From a virus: a DNA stretch of 64,000 nt. The position numbers and the translations under genes are program-made. The notes under the pieces were generated by a model. That model searched no databases. It was not told the origin of the DNA and was given only the letters and a program-made list of their open reading frames with translations. The DNA is taken from positions 1-64,000 of the IMG/VR virus record IMGVR_UViG_3300025030_000058, one strand, 5' to 3'. Shown piece by piece: positions 8,176 to 15,639 of the stretch. How positions within the stretch are numbered: position 1 is the stretch's first letter; every line of letters starts with the position of its first letter.

Positions 8176-8389
8176 TCAGTACCTCCGCCGCCACTTCCAA
8201 AGCATCCCGGTTTGCGTGCTCGGGATACTTGGTTTGAATAGTCTTCTCCAATGCGCACAAGTGTGTCAAAACCGGATTAAGTTCCGCGTCCAAGGCGGAC
8301 TTCAACCGCCCCACGCTATCCGGCATGAACGCCCAGTCGATGCAGATGTCTACGACCCGTCGCCGAAGTCCCTGAATGGCGGCGCTCAT
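8147..8389 (-). CDS. Hypothetical helical protein
   Basis: 80 residues, predicted all alpha. The ATG at 8387-8389 follows the GroES stop by three bases. It has two Cys, no metal motif and no membrane segment. No family recognised. It sits in the head-assembly operon between GroES and terminase. Confidence 0.5.
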   Translation of the reverse strand: MSAAIQGLRRRVVDICIDWAFMPDSVGRLKSALDAELNPVLTHLCALEKTIQTKYPEHANRDALEVAAEVLSGKIPWRTS

Positions 8390-8392
8390 GGC

Positions 8393-8752
8393 CTATTCCT
8401 CTGTCTCCAGGACCTCCCCCACCGACCCCTCTTCCAGGACGGCGTGGACGTGCCGCTCGTGCATGAGGATGTAGGACTCGCCGTCAATCGTCAACGCGGA
8501 TCCTACAAACTGGTCGATCAGCACGCGGTCCCCCACTTTGACGGTCATAGGCTGGTCCAGTTGCTTGCCCTGCGCCGTCGTAGCCCTGCGCCCAACGGCC
8601 AGCACGAGCGCTTCCATCTTGGGCTTCTTGGCGTTGGCGGGGATCACAATACCCCCCGCCGTCATGTCCTGCTCCGGCACGCGCTTAACCAAGATGTTGT
8701 CGCTGATGGGGCGGATTTGGTTCACGTTATCTAAAATGCTCGTTTCCTTCAT
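8393..8752 (-). CDS. GroES-like co-chaperonin
   Basis: 119 residues from the ATG at 8750-8752. The family pattern is clear: IRPISDNILVKRVPEQDM, then the mobile loop with TAGGIVIP, then LVLAVGRR, VKVGDRVLIDQF, and a C-terminal EESYILMHE-type strand (ESYILMHERHVHAVLE). Known phage versions such as T4 gp31 replace host GroES so that the large capsid protein can fold in GroEL. Its place two genes after the capsid candidate fits that role. The acidic tail (GEVLETEE) is longer than in bacterial GroES. Confidence 0.85.
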   Translation of the reverse strand: MKETSILDNVNQIRPISDNILVKRVPEQDMTAGGIVIPANAKKPKMEALVLAVGRRATTAQGKQLDQPMTVKVGDRVLIDQFVGSALTIDGESYILMHERHVHAVLEEGSVGEVLETEE

Positions 8753-9051
8753 AACCCCTCCTTGGGCTGTTTTGCAATAGTCAGCCACCATTTGGCTTTC
8801 TTGACTAACATGCGAACGGTGCGACCGCGCACATATTTGAGCGTGATGGCCTGCGGGTCGTCCGGCGCGGCTTGGATATTGATGGCGCACTTGCCCGTCA
8901 CTTTGGAGTGCAGGCCGTAGCCGTTTTCCTCCAGCAGAGCCACGGCGGATAGAATGCTGGCCGACGTGTTGGCATACTTGATGAGTAAGCACGCCCGTTG
9001 CACGTCATGTTCCTCCATCAGGCACTTCGTTCGAGCTTGCCCGCGCGGCAT
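8749..9051 (-). CDS. Hypothetical protein
   Basis: 100 residues from the ATG at 9049-9051, which overlaps the QueE stop (TGATG); a longer reading inside QueE is unlikely. A helical N-terminal half (YANTSASILSAVALLEENGY) is followed by a beta part (KCAINIQ, AITLKYVRGR) and a basic C-terminus (VKKAKWWLTIAKQ). No family recognised. Coupled to GroES by ATGA. Confidence 0.55.
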   Translation of the reverse strand: MPRGQARTKCLMEEHDVQRACLLIKYANTSASILSAVALLEENGYGLHSKVTGKCAINIQAAPDDPQAITLKYVRGRTVRMLVKKAKWWLTIAKQPKEGL

Positions 9052-10667
9052 CAGGATACGATCTTGTCCGTGCCCCGGAGCACACGGATTCCCGGAGACC
9101 ACAGCAGACCGATGCGCCGCATGCGATCCATCATTTCATCAAAGGTATAACTGGTTCTGGAGGAGATAAAACAGAATTCCGGGCACGCCACCGTGGTTTT
9201 ATAGGAGCGCACGGCTTGGATGATTTCCTGCGCTTTCAGCACGTCCCCGTCATCCTGGGGGGAAAATAGCATGTCATCCCGTCCGCGCAAGGCCCGGACG
9301 TTGGATTCCAGCATTCTGTACCCAACGTCGGAACTGGGGAGTTTGTACTCCATCAAGACCCTGACATTATCATGGCGCAACAGTCCGAAGATTTCCACCG
9401 TTCCAGACGTGCGGACTTCAATATCTATCGGACGCCTGCCGAGAAGGCTAAGCATCTCCAATAACTCAGCGGACTGGAACAAGGGCTCCCCGCCGTTGAT
9501 ATGGAGCATGCTGGGCGATGGGAGTGCTGTGATCTCCTTGAACAGTTCGTCAACAGTCACATCCTTGCCGTCTTCCCCCAGGACTTTATCGCAGTATGAA
9601 CAATTATGCACCAGCAATCCGTTAGCAAAAAAATTACCTGTGCTCGTTTCTATATCCCACATTTCTCCGGTATAGCACTGTTCACCAACATGCAACCCTA
9701 CCTGTTCCAAAGCCTCTAATCCGGAAGGCCTAAATTTACGTTGAATAGCTGGATTAGCCCACATAAAAAATTTAAGGGAGTCTCTTACTTTATTAATCTG
9801 AATGCGGTATAAAACTTTTGGCTTCAACTTAGGAATGTCTTGAGTGTATAGAGCATTTGTGTATCCGAGATTATTTAGTCTTGAAGATACTTCTTGCATA
9901 AGATTTAAATCTTTTGTTTGTACCATCGTGATTCCGCAGTGCTTCGTCCAGCTTCCCTCGGCATCAAAAAATCCCGCTACCCACCCCCTGAAAAGTTCCC
10001 CTTTATCGAACTTCTTATTTCCAAGTAGAGATATAAAATTACGTTGCTTGGTATGAATTCGGTATAAAACCGTGTACTTTGATCCTTTGTTATACGGAGC
10101 AACGCTATATCTTATCTTAAAATTAAGTAGGCATGCCATAGCCACAAATCTATCCGCAAACTCCTTATCGACAGTATCCATGCTAAATTGTTTCGTGTTA
10201 AACCACCCATCTCCGTAGCATGCCCCGTTTATATACCCTAATGCATATGTTTTATTAAATTCACAGTTACAAGATGGGAACATTTTACCGGTACTTCCAT
10301 TACAGTTTCTTAACTCCGCGTAGGTCCCTCTGCGAGTAGAATAAATTTTATGCTTACCGCTTCCTATAATATTACCTGAAATAAAATCAAGACTGTAACC
10401 CTCTTTTATACCTGAAACCCAAACGTGCTGTACTAATTGACTACACAACATACTTCGTTTCTTCCTACCCTCCTTTGCCTTAACTCCTAATATCTCATCC
10501 CCGGGAATTAGCATAGAGATTTTCTTTTGGGTAAAATTACTCATTGTAACTAATGTGTCCGGATGAACACAATTTATATCGCACCCGTGAATGGAGAGAA
10601 TGCGCGCGGACCGGCCGACGTTCCGACCTGCCTGGATAATGCCGAAGCCTAAGTAGTCTATATTCAC
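9051..10667 (-). CDS. queE: 7-carboxy-7-deazaguanine synthase QueE, interrupted by an intein
   Basis: 538 residues from a GTG (10665-10667) that overlaps the upstream stop (GTGA). Residues 1-32 and 356-538 form a radical-SAM protein of the QueE type. Joining them gives GCDINCSYCDK, the CxxxCxxC motif that binds the 4Fe-4S cluster. HINGGEPLF follows, the usual GGEP element. Residues 33-355 are an intein (separate entry). After splicing the enzyme is 215 residues, normal for QueE. QueE turns 6-carboxytetrahydropterin into CDG, the precursor of preQ0. Phages use this path for 7-deazaguanine DNA modification or, by inhibiting cell division, host control. No QueD, QueC or DpdA partner is visible here. 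It lies between the capsid and GroES genes. Confidence 0.85.
   Translation of the reverse strand: MNIDYLGFGIIQAGRNVGRSARILSIHGCDINCVHPDTLVTMSNFTQKKISMLIPGDEILGVKAKEGRKKRSMLCSQLVQHVWVSGIKEGYSLDFISGNIIGSGKHKIYSTRRGTYAELRNCNGSTGKMFPSCNCEFNKTYALGYINGACYGDGWFNTKQFSMDTVDKEFADRFVAMACLLNFKIRYSVAPYNKGSKYTVLYRIHTKQRNFISLLGNKKFDKGELFRGWVAGFFDAEGSWTKHCGITMVQTKDLNLMQEVSSRLNNLGYTNALYTQDIPKLKPKVLYRIQINKVRDSLKFFMWANPAIQRKFRPSGLEALEQVGLHVGEQCYTGEMWDIETSTGNFFANGLLVHNCSYCDKVLGEDGKDVTVDELFKEITALPSPSMLHINGGEPLFQSAELLEMLSLLGRRPIDIEVRTSGTVEIFGLLRHDNVRVLMEYKLPSSDVGYRMLESNVRALRGRDDMLFSPQDDGDVLKAQEIIQAVRSYKTTVACPEFCFISSRTSYTFDEMMDRMRRIGLLWSPGIRVLRGTDKIVS
9603..10571 (-). mobile_element. Intein with LAGLIDADG homing endonuclease inside queE
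   Basis: 323 in-frame codons. The first residue is Cys (CVHPDTLV, a standard splicing block A) and GSGKHKI supplies the block B His. Two dodecapeptide motifs of a LAGLIDADG endonuclease follow: LGYINGACYGDG at intein residues 111-122 and LFRGWVAGFFDAEG at 193-206. The end is FFANGLLVHN followed by Cys, that is His-Asn plus Cys+1, as needed for splicing. It is inserted immediately before the second Cys of the QueE CxxxCxxC cluster motif. Base composition is clearly more A+T-rich than the flanking gene, a sign of separate origin. Confidence 0.9.
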
Positions 10668-11665
10668 GCTTGCACTCCGGCTATGATGGTTCCGTACGCG
10701 AAGGCCTTGCACAGAGCCGAACAACCATAGAAGGAAAAGGTTCCTTGGCAACAGGTGAAATCCGTGTTTATGTGTGGCATTGAAATATCCAGGAGATAGC
10801 CAGGAGCCCAAATGAAATTATGTGCCAGCAACCGTTCGTTATTCTCGGCTGCAAGCAGGATAAATGAATCATCATGAACACCATCCAAGGCGTAGACGGT
10901 GAAAGTCTTGTTACCCAAGGAAAGTATTCCCCGTGTTGAACGTTCTGTTTTTTCTAACAGAAAATCTGGAAGATGCTCGACGAAGGCAATTACGTTTTTC
11001 CCGCAGAGAAGCGTATCTGGGTAAACGGTTCGTGTTTTCTTGAGTACTTCGGAACACCCTGCAAAAAGCATAGCCGGAAAAGCTCTTACATTATGCTCAA
11101 ACCAGTCCTGAGCTACCGGCGGGGTTTTATCGTACAAAGGAAGTTCTATTACTACACCATTATCTCGCATAATATAGAAAAAGTATGCCTCGAAATCTTC
11201 AATAAGTTGTTGCGCGACTTCCCCAGGCGCTCTTGTCAGGAGATGCCGTATGCGCATCTTTCTAAGGAGCAGGCTGAGAGTGTGATGTGTGTCCAGCAGA
11301 GTTATTTCCGGTACGGTATCCGCGCTGCCCTCTTTAATTTCCACGCGACGGTATAGGAAGTCGCTTTTAATATGGTTTTGGCGCAGGATGGCGGGCTGAA
11401 TGGAAATGATATTCGGAAGGATAGTACGCTGGCAAAATTCCAAAATAGTGTCTCTCATCCACACGCTCATGCGCTGAAGGTCCTCCTTCCTTCTGACCTC
11501 ATCTACGCCTTCGGGAATAGGGACGGTTTGAACGTATTCCCAGTTGTCCAGAAGCGCGGACGCCAACAGACGCCGGTTCTCCTTTAACGGACTCACTACG
11601 TCGGCGTACTTGGTCAGGACTTCACGATAGAGGGACTCCAAAGGATGGCCTTGTATCTGGATCAT
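10664..11665 (-). CDS. Probable major capsid protein, T4 gp23-like (HK97 fold)
   Basis: 333 residues. An N-terminal helical arm contains LLASALLDNWEYVQ. It is followed by ILPNIISIQPAILR, which resembles the PNLIAxDxVxVQPM block of T4-like capsid proteins. The C-terminal part has the layout of the P and A domains: NVIAFVEHLPDFL, GNKTFTVYALDG, then FIWAPGYLLDI and YGTIIAG. Length is lower than T4 gp23 (521). Its position with GroES, portal and terminase supports a capsid role. The call rests on motif resemblance only. A different head protein is possible, since no other capsid candidate was seen. Confidence 0.55.
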   Translation of the reverse strand: MIQIQGHPLESLYREVLTKYADVVSPLKENRRLLASALLDNWEYVQTVPIPEGVDEVRRKEDLQRMSVWMRDTILEFCQRTILPNIISIQPAILRQNHIKSDFLYRRVEIKEGSADTVPEITLLDTHHTLSLLLRKMRIRHLLTRAPGEVAQQLIEDFEAYFFYIMRDNGVVIELPLYDKTPPVAQDWFEHNVRAFPAMLFAGCSEVLKKTRTVYPDTLLCGKNVIAFVEHLPDFLLEKTERSTRGILSLGNKTFTVYALDGVHDDSFILLAAENNERLLAHNFIWAPGYLLDISMPHINTDFTCCQGTFSFYGCSALCKAFAYGTIIAGVQA

Positions 11666-11668
11666 GGT

Positions 11669-12016
11669 CTACGCCTTGTCCTCATCCCGAGTGACGGTCA
11701 CACGCGGGCTATCTCCAAACTTGACGGTCACTTGGATGGCGCTGATACGATCCAGCCATTCCGCCTGTTTCAACAGGGTCAAGGTGCTTTCCATGACGGA
11801 GTTCGCCCACAGGGACAGCATGCCGATGGTATCTTTCACGTCTCGGGCTTCCAAGGCTTGCCTCAGCATCACCACCATCATGGGAACGGGGACGAAAGAG
11901 AACTCCTCAAAGGCGTCATGGGCTTGCAAGGTCAGCGTGCAGTGATACGGTGCAGGGCCGTAGAACCCGCGATGGTCAAACTCAATCCGATGCTCCTGTG
12001 CTTTCATAGCTTTCAT
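11669..12016 (-). CDS. Hypothetical protein
   Basis: 115 residues; ATG at 12014-12016 with GGGGG four bases upstream. A beta N-terminus (HRIEFDHRGF, YHCTLTLQAH) is followed by a helical middle with the hydrophobic PMMVVMLRQAL, and ends in a strand (IQVTVKFG). It ends 3 bases before the capsid candidate, so may be a head accessory. No family recognised. Confidence 0.55.
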   Translation of the reverse strand: MKAMKAQEHRIEFDHRGFYGPAPYHCTLTLQAHDAFEEFSFVPVPMMVVMLRQALEARDVKDTIGMLSLWANSVMESTLTLLKQAEWLDRISAIQVTVKFGDSPRVTVTRDEDKA

Positions 12017-12545
12017 ATTCCCCCGTCTGAGTATCCGGGCACGTGTGGGCGCGGTATAGTTCTTCCAACTTCAAGCGCAACTCCTCCCGATCCTTGGGGG
12101 ATAGCGCCCGTACCATGGTGACATAGCGGTTATCCGGCTTCTTTTCTTTCCCCTTGTCCATCTCCTGAAGGAACTGTGCCACAGAATCCAGGCGCTCCGT
12201 CGTGGCCTGGACGAACTCCATGACGCCCTTCTTGGCTTCCGTGATTCTCCCCAGCAGAATGGACATGTCCTGCACTTTCAGCCCTGAGAACCCGATGGAC
12301 TCCCGGCTGCGGTCCTCCAACTCATCCACCAAGGCCATTTCCACGGCATGTAAGCGTTGCAGGGCGGGCAACTCATCCTGGCCAATGGCCACGAGGATGA
12401 CGTTGAGCTTGGACAGGTATTCTTCAATGATCCGGCGAAGGTGATCCCGCGCGTCGGGACGGAACGCGCCGTCTTCCGATATCCAATTGAGCAGATCGCG
12501 GGACGTGAGCCTACTGGTCTTCGTCAGGCCCGGTTTCTCACTCAA
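11982..12545 (-). CDS. Hypothetical helical protein
   Basis: 187 residues from a TTG at 12543-12545, chosen because GGAGG lies six bases upstream and the longer frame runs inside the neighbour. Almost all helical with heptad-like leucines and many Glu, Arg and Lys (LRRIIEEYLSKLN, KDREELRLKLEELY). It could be a coiled-coil scaffold. It lies upstream of the capsid candidate, where T4-like phages keep core genes, but there is no direct homology. Confidence 0.5.
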   Translation of the reverse strand: MSEKPGLTKTSRLTSRDLLNWISEDGAFRPDARDHLRRIIEEYLSKLNVILVAIGQDELPALQRLHAVEMALVDELEDRSRESIGFSGLKVQDMSILLGRITEAKKGVMEFVQATTERLDSVAQFLQEMDKGKEKKPDNRYVTMVRALSPKDREELRLKLEELYRAHTCPDTQTGEYESYESTGASD

Positions 12546-12882
12546 GGTCGTCCTCCGTCTGCGCGTGCAGGGTCTTCTTAGCAAACGTCGTGGCGCGCTC
12601 CGAGCGTTCCTGATCCCGATCCACCAGGGGGCGTGTCACCGTGCTCTTTGCCATCGCCTCCGCCATCCCCACCAAGGCGGGAGCCATCTGGGCCAGTACG
12701 TCCACGATTTCCTTCAATTGCTTGCGGTACTCAGCCTCTGTTTCCTGGAAAAAGGCCCCCATGGCGTCCAGTTGGCCCGCGACGGCGCGGGTATACCGGA
12801 CAAGTTGCACGGTCATGGTCAGCAGGAATACCGTCAACGCCGCCAACAGGCTTAGGATCGTCCATCCCATCCAGATCGGCAT
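12538..12882 (-). CDS. Single-pass membrane protein with coiled coil
   Basis: 114 residues from the ATG at 12880-12882 (AGGA six bases upstream). Residues 3-30 form one strongly hydrophobic helix (WTILSLLAALTVFLLTM). The rest is a long charged helix ending with the acidic DDLE. The arrangement resembles i-spanins or other membrane coiled-coil proteins; function unknown. Confidence 0.55.
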   Translation of the reverse strand: MPIWMGWTILSLLAALTVFLLTMTVQLVRYTRAVAGQLDAMGAFFQETEAEYRKQLKEIVDVLAQMAPALVGMAEAMAKSTVTRPLVDRDQERSERATTFAKKTLHAQTEDDLE

Positions 12883-12884
12883 GA

Positions 12885-13019
12885 TCAGTCCTGGAGCAGA
12901 TGCTTCGAGCACAGCGAACACACTTTCTCCCCCGTCGCCGAATCCACGACCCAGACATGATGACACGGCTTGGGTGCCACGGCTACAGATTCATCCGGCC
13001 AGGGTTTGTTGTCTTCCAA
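12885..13019 (-). CDS. 44-residue zinc-knuckle protein
   Basis: TTG start at 13017-13019 with a perfect AGGAGG five bases upstream; TGA at 12885-12887 just before the next gene. The product holds CHHVW and, 15 residues on, CSLCSKH. The Cys/His arrangement C-x-H ... C-x2-C can bind one zinc. It fits exactly between two genes. Confidence 0.6.
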   Translation of the reverse strand: MEDNKPWPDESVAVAPKPCHHVWVVDSATGEKVCSLCSKHLLQD

Positions 13020-13028
13020 GGTAGCCTC

Positions 13029-13349
13029 CTAATCCAGCAGGGCGTCCATGCCCTGGACCAGCATGGGAACGTCGGCGATGCTGATGCCCGTTTTCTTGGC
13101 GATTTCCTCATCCGTCTTGCCCCATCGTTTCAATTGCCAGACATGCAACTTCTGATGCGCACGGGATATCTCGACCCCGGAAGGGAACTCCAACGTCTTG
13201 CCCGCGAACATTTCCAGAAGGCAACAGGTATTGTCTTCACCGATCACGTCCGCGATTTCCACGAATTTTGCGCCTAATAGCTTTAAGGACCGGGGGTTGG
13301 ATACAACCACGGCAAGGTGTGTGACGTGTTCCAGTCCGGTTTCAAGCAT
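13029..13349 (-). CDS. Helix-turn-helix protein, Mor-like C-terminus
   Basis: 106 residues. The C-terminal half (residues 57-104) reads FPSGVEISRA, then LKRWGKTDEEIAKKTGIS, a helix-turn-helix with the layout of Mor/C-type phage activators. The N-terminal half (VSNPRSLKLLGAKFVEIADVIG) is helical. It may regulate transcription. The ATG lies six bases after the -10 box of its promoter and there is no Shine-Dalgarno site, so its message is probably leaderless. Confidence 0.55.
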   Translation of the reverse strand: MLETGLEHVTHLAVVVSNPRSLKLLGAKFVEIADVIGEDNTCCLLEMFAGKTLEFPSGVEISRAHQKLHVWQLKRWGKTDEEIAKKTGISIADVPMLVQGMDALLD

Positions 13350-13355
13350 GGCACT

Positions 13356-13383
13356 ACTATAGAGGAAGAATTCATTTTGTCAA
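13356..13383 (-). promoter_or_regulatory. Sigma70-type promoter, leaderless layout
   Basis: TTGACA (13378-13383), 16-nt spacer, TATAGT (13356-13361). Only AGTGCC separates the -10 box from the ATG of 13029-13349, so transcription would start at or next to the A of the ATG. Confidence 0.8.
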
Positions 13384-13400
13384 GAGAAAGATTGGAAGTC

Positions 13401-13440
13401 AAAATAAAAACCCCAGAGCAGACTCCTGCTGGCTCTGGGG
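13401..13440 (-). terminator. Rho-independent terminator
   Basis: On the minus strand a 9-bp perfect stem (CCCCAGAGC / GCTCTGGGG) is followed by TTTTTATTTT. It ends the transcript of the lytic transglycosylase gene at 13518-14246. The stretch 13441-13517 holds no gene. Confidence 0.9.
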
Positions 13441-13517
13441 TGCGCCGTGAAGAATGGAACCCTGTGCTACCTGTCTATAATCCCTCCTGTCAAAAGGATT
13501 TAGGGCCTGGTAGTGTC

Positions 13518-14246
13518 TCAGTGTTTTGCCGTCCCGTAAAGAATTTCCTGCCACTCCGCCGCCGCGTCCAAGACAGCACGGGGATAGTCCTCGTACTTGG
13601 GTATATAGAAGGCGGACTTCCGTCCCGCGTGCTCCCAGATCAAGAACGAGCGTAGATTTTCCGCGCCGCCCAGGTACGCCAGCAGGGCATTACGCCAGGT
13701 AGGATCCCGCACGGTCGGTAACCCCTCGTAGACGACATGGAGGTCCACTAAGTGACGGCACCCCCACGTGATATTCAGTGTGGGATTGTAGAGCAAGTTG
13801 AGATCATAGGGATAGCCATCCCGCTCCATGTAGACCTTCGCCGTCTCCGGCATGAGTTGCATCTCCCCCATGGCCCCTTTGGCGCTCAACGCCGTGGGAA
13901 GGAAGTTGCTCTCCGTCTGGATCACGCCACAAATCATCGGAAGGGTAAGGCCAAGGTCCCTGTGTGCTTTGTACGCCCGCAGAATGGACAGGGAGATGTC
14001 GGATACCTCACGTGCTTTCAGCTTGGGGTTACGGGCCGCGATGCCGTCCACCAGGCGAAAGGTTAGGCCCATATCCTCGGAGATGCCGTTCACGGCCTCC
14101 ACGCGGCTGTCACTGATGCGGAGCTTGTCCTGCATGGTGATAATGTTGCGTTGCAGGCCGATGACCACGAGGCCCAGCCACACGGCCAGCACCAATAGCG
14201 CTACGACACCGAAATCCCTGCATACGGTGAGAATACGCTTAACCAT
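13518..14246 (-). CDS. Membrane-anchored lytic transglycosylase (SLT fold)
   Basis: 242 residues from the second of two adjacent ATGs (14244-14246), four bases after AGGAGG. A membrane helix spans residues 12-30. The catalytic domain has ICGVIQTESNF with the catalytic Glu at 112, then GAMGEMQLMPETA, then a C-terminal part with NALLAYLGG. This is the soluble lytic transglycosylase/goose-type lysozyme pattern. It cleaves peptidoglycan glycan strands. With its own terminator it ends an operon far from the M15 endolysin, so it may act in DNA entry or lysis. Confidence 0.8.
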   Translation of the reverse strand: MVKRILTVCRDFGVVALLVLAVWLGLVVIGLQRNIITMQDKLRISDSRVEAVNGISEDMGLTFRLVDGIAARNPKLKAREVSDISLSILRAYKAHRDLGLTLPMICGVIQTESNFLPTALSAKGAMGEMQLMPETAKVYMERDGYPYDLNLLYNPTLNITWGCRHLVDLHVVYEGLPTVRDPTWRNALLAYLGGAENLRSFLIWEHAGRKSAFYIPKYEDYPRAVLDAAAEWQEILYGTAKH

Positions 14247-14257
14247 CATGCCTCCTT

Positions 14258-14569
14258 TCAAAATGGGGGAGCCCATCGAGAGTTGTACGCCGTCACGGCT
14301 TCCACCCGTGTTGGTCTGACCGGACCCATGGCCCCACAGTTTCCATCCAAGCACACACCAAACCAGCCCTCCGGCATCTCCGCCATGTCGGCAACGTACC
14401 CACAGAAGGGGCAGGTATCCAGCTCACTTGGAGGATAACGCACAGGAGGATTGCACGCGGGTTTTGGTATGGGGGTCACACCGTCGCGCCAGACCTTCCC
14501 GCAATCGGAGCAACGCAACCAGCCGTGACGGGCTGTGATGTTGACGGAGTTGCAGGAAGCACATGCCAT
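14258..14569 (-). CDS. Zinc protein with restriction-alleviation (Lar)-like C-terminus
   Basis: 103 residues. The N-terminus has CASC ... CSDCGKVW, a zinc ribbon. The C-terminus has CPFCGYVAD ... VCLDGNCGAMGP ... AVTAYNSRW, which matches the small Lar-type family (CPFCG, then CGA, then eeAixxWNxR). Lar proteins of lambdoid prophages reduce type I restriction; many phage relatives have unknown roles. The tandem ribbon plus Lar layout is seen directly. Confidence 0.6.
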   Translation of the reverse strand: MACASCNSVNITARHGWLRCSDCGKVWRDGVTPIPKPACNPPVRYPPSELDTCPFCGYVADMAEMPEGWFGVCLDGNCGAMGPVRPTRVEAVTAYNSRWAPPF

Positions 14570-14889
14570 TAGCGATTCTGTGCCTTCACATCAACCGGTT
14601 CAATCGTCTGCCCCTTCTGTACAAACCCTATAAAGCCATCTTTAATAGAGAAATTGCAGAAGCCTAAATACTCCAATCCCTGAGCGTGGTCCCCGTGAAG
14701 GTGACTGATAAAGACTGCATCAACATCCATGTAATTTAATTTCTGTTCGGCGAGAGAATGCCGGATATCCCCTCCAGCATCAATCAGGAGACGGCGTACC
14801 ACCGTACCGTCTTCCACTTCGACCAAAACATTGCTTTGCCAGTTCTTGATTGTGAATGCGCTGCCTGTACCCAAGAATCTCATTCTCAT
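14569..14889 (-). CDS. Truncated metallo-beta-lactamase-fold protein
   Basis: 106 residues. It begins like a beta-CASP/MBL phosphodiesterase (MRMRFLGTGSAF) and has the metal motif FISHLHGDHAQGL. It then stops after FSIKDGFIGFVQKG. Full members need about 220-300 residues and further His/Asp ligands. The second half of the fold is missing and I do not find it in another frame downstream, where the Lar-like gene begins. It may be a decayed gene. Confidence 0.7.
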   Translation of the reverse strand: MRMRFLGTGSAFTIKNWQSNVLVEVEDGTVVRRLLIDAGGDIRHSLAEQKLNYMDVDAVFISHLHGDHAQGLEYLGFCNFSIKDGFIGFVQKGQTIEPVDVKAQNR

Positions 14890-14922
14890 AGTCTACTCCG
14901 TTTCTTTTTATTGCTCTGTTCT

Positions 14923-15246
14923 CTACTTCCGGAACGTCAGGCAGTCTAAAACGCGAGCGAATAGCGCCTTGGCCTCGTGCAGGTAGGACTTCGGATAGTC
15001 TGTAAAAGGCACTCGTGCCCTTCGCTCACCTACACCGGCATCATCCCACGTAGCCAACGGGAGTCCTCCACATTCAGGAGGAACTGTTCCACAGGCCATG
15101 TGCTGACCCGCATGATCGTTGATGCGCGTGCAGAGATAGGGCATAGAATTTCCTGGGGCCGTCCAAGAGGAAGTGCAAACCGAGACACTCTCCCCCTCTC
15201 GGGCCTTTTGAAGCATTCGTTCAAAATCGCAGGGGCAGCAGGACAC
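14923..15246 (-). CDS. Cys/His-rich protein with CTRxxxHxGxHxAC module
   Basis: 107 residues using a GTG at 15244-15246 just after the upstream stop; the longer open frame upstream is a shadow of 15258-15566. The N-terminus has SCCPCDF. The middle reads LCTRINDHAGQHMACG, then LATWDD. A second copy of this module is in 15624-16151. The pattern suggests one zinc site. The start is uncertain; an ATG at residue 13 is possible. Confidence 0.5.
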   Translation of the reverse strand: MSCCPCDFERMLQKAREGESVSVCTSSWTAPGNSMPYLCTRINDHAGQHMACGTVPPECGGLPLATWDDAGVGERRARVPFTDYPKSYLHEAKALFARVLDCLTFRK

Positions 15247-15257
15247 GACGGGTTGCC

Positions 15258-15566
15258 CTATTCCTTGGGGAGTGTCTGCATCACCTGTTCGGCAAGTTTT
15301 AGCGTAACCCATTCGGCCAGGTGTGCGTCCCCACGATTTCTCAGGAGGGTTTGGATGGTCTGTAAGTTCTTCCGGTCCTGGAGGTCTTCCGGCGACATCC
15401 CAGCCTCCTTCTTGGCTTGCGCCTCCGCAAACTCCACGCCCTTCTGGTGGTACTCCTTCAAGCACAGAGCGCAGGGGGCAATCAGGATACCTCCGTCCGG
15501 GGGCTCGATGGAGGCCACAACGTTCTTGCACCGGGAACACTTGTACTCCGTCTTGTAGATTCCCAT
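15258..15566 (-). CDS. Zinc-ribbon protein
   Basis: 102 residues from the ATG at 15564-15566, with AAGGAG upstream. Residues 8-40 hold CSRCKNVV ... CALCLKEYH, a two-knuckle zinc ribbon. A helical, charged C-terminus follows. Probably a small nucleic-acid or protein-binding adaptor; no family recognised. Confidence 0.6.
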   Translation of the reverse strand: MGIYKTEYKCSRCKNVVASIEPPDGGILIAPCALCLKEYHQKGVEFAEAQAKKEAGMSPEDLQDRKNLQTIQTLLRNRGDAHLAEWVTLKLAEQVMQTLPKE

Positions 15567-15567
15567 G

Positions 15568-15639
15568 TTAGTTCTCCTTCTTGATAATATAACCCAAGCG
15601 GGCCAAGCATAGTGCATCATGAATCAGACCATACACCAC
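15568..15639 (-). CDS. 23-residue peptide gene, tentative
   Basis: GTG-GTG start at 15634-15639 overlapping the end of the gene at 15624-16151, and TAA at 15568-15570 placed directly before the next ATG (TAACATG). It reads VYGLIHDALCLARLGYIIKK. The fit between neighbours and the protein-like composition argue for it; there is no clear Shine-Dalgarno site. Confidence 0.35.
   Translation of the reverse strand: MVYGLIHDALCLARLGYIIKKEN

Noticed and set aside
13478-13500. TTGACAGGAGGGATTATAG as a possible promoter after the lytic transglycosylase gene
   Set aside because: Lacks the AAA extension and a -10 box at a usable distance; the nearby terminator leaves it without a target gene.
14923-15540. 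Full 205-codon reading of the frame, extending upstream of the GTG at 15246
   Set aside because: The upstream 98 codons overlap the zinc-ribbon gene at 15258-15566 in another frame; only the part after the GTG looks like protein.
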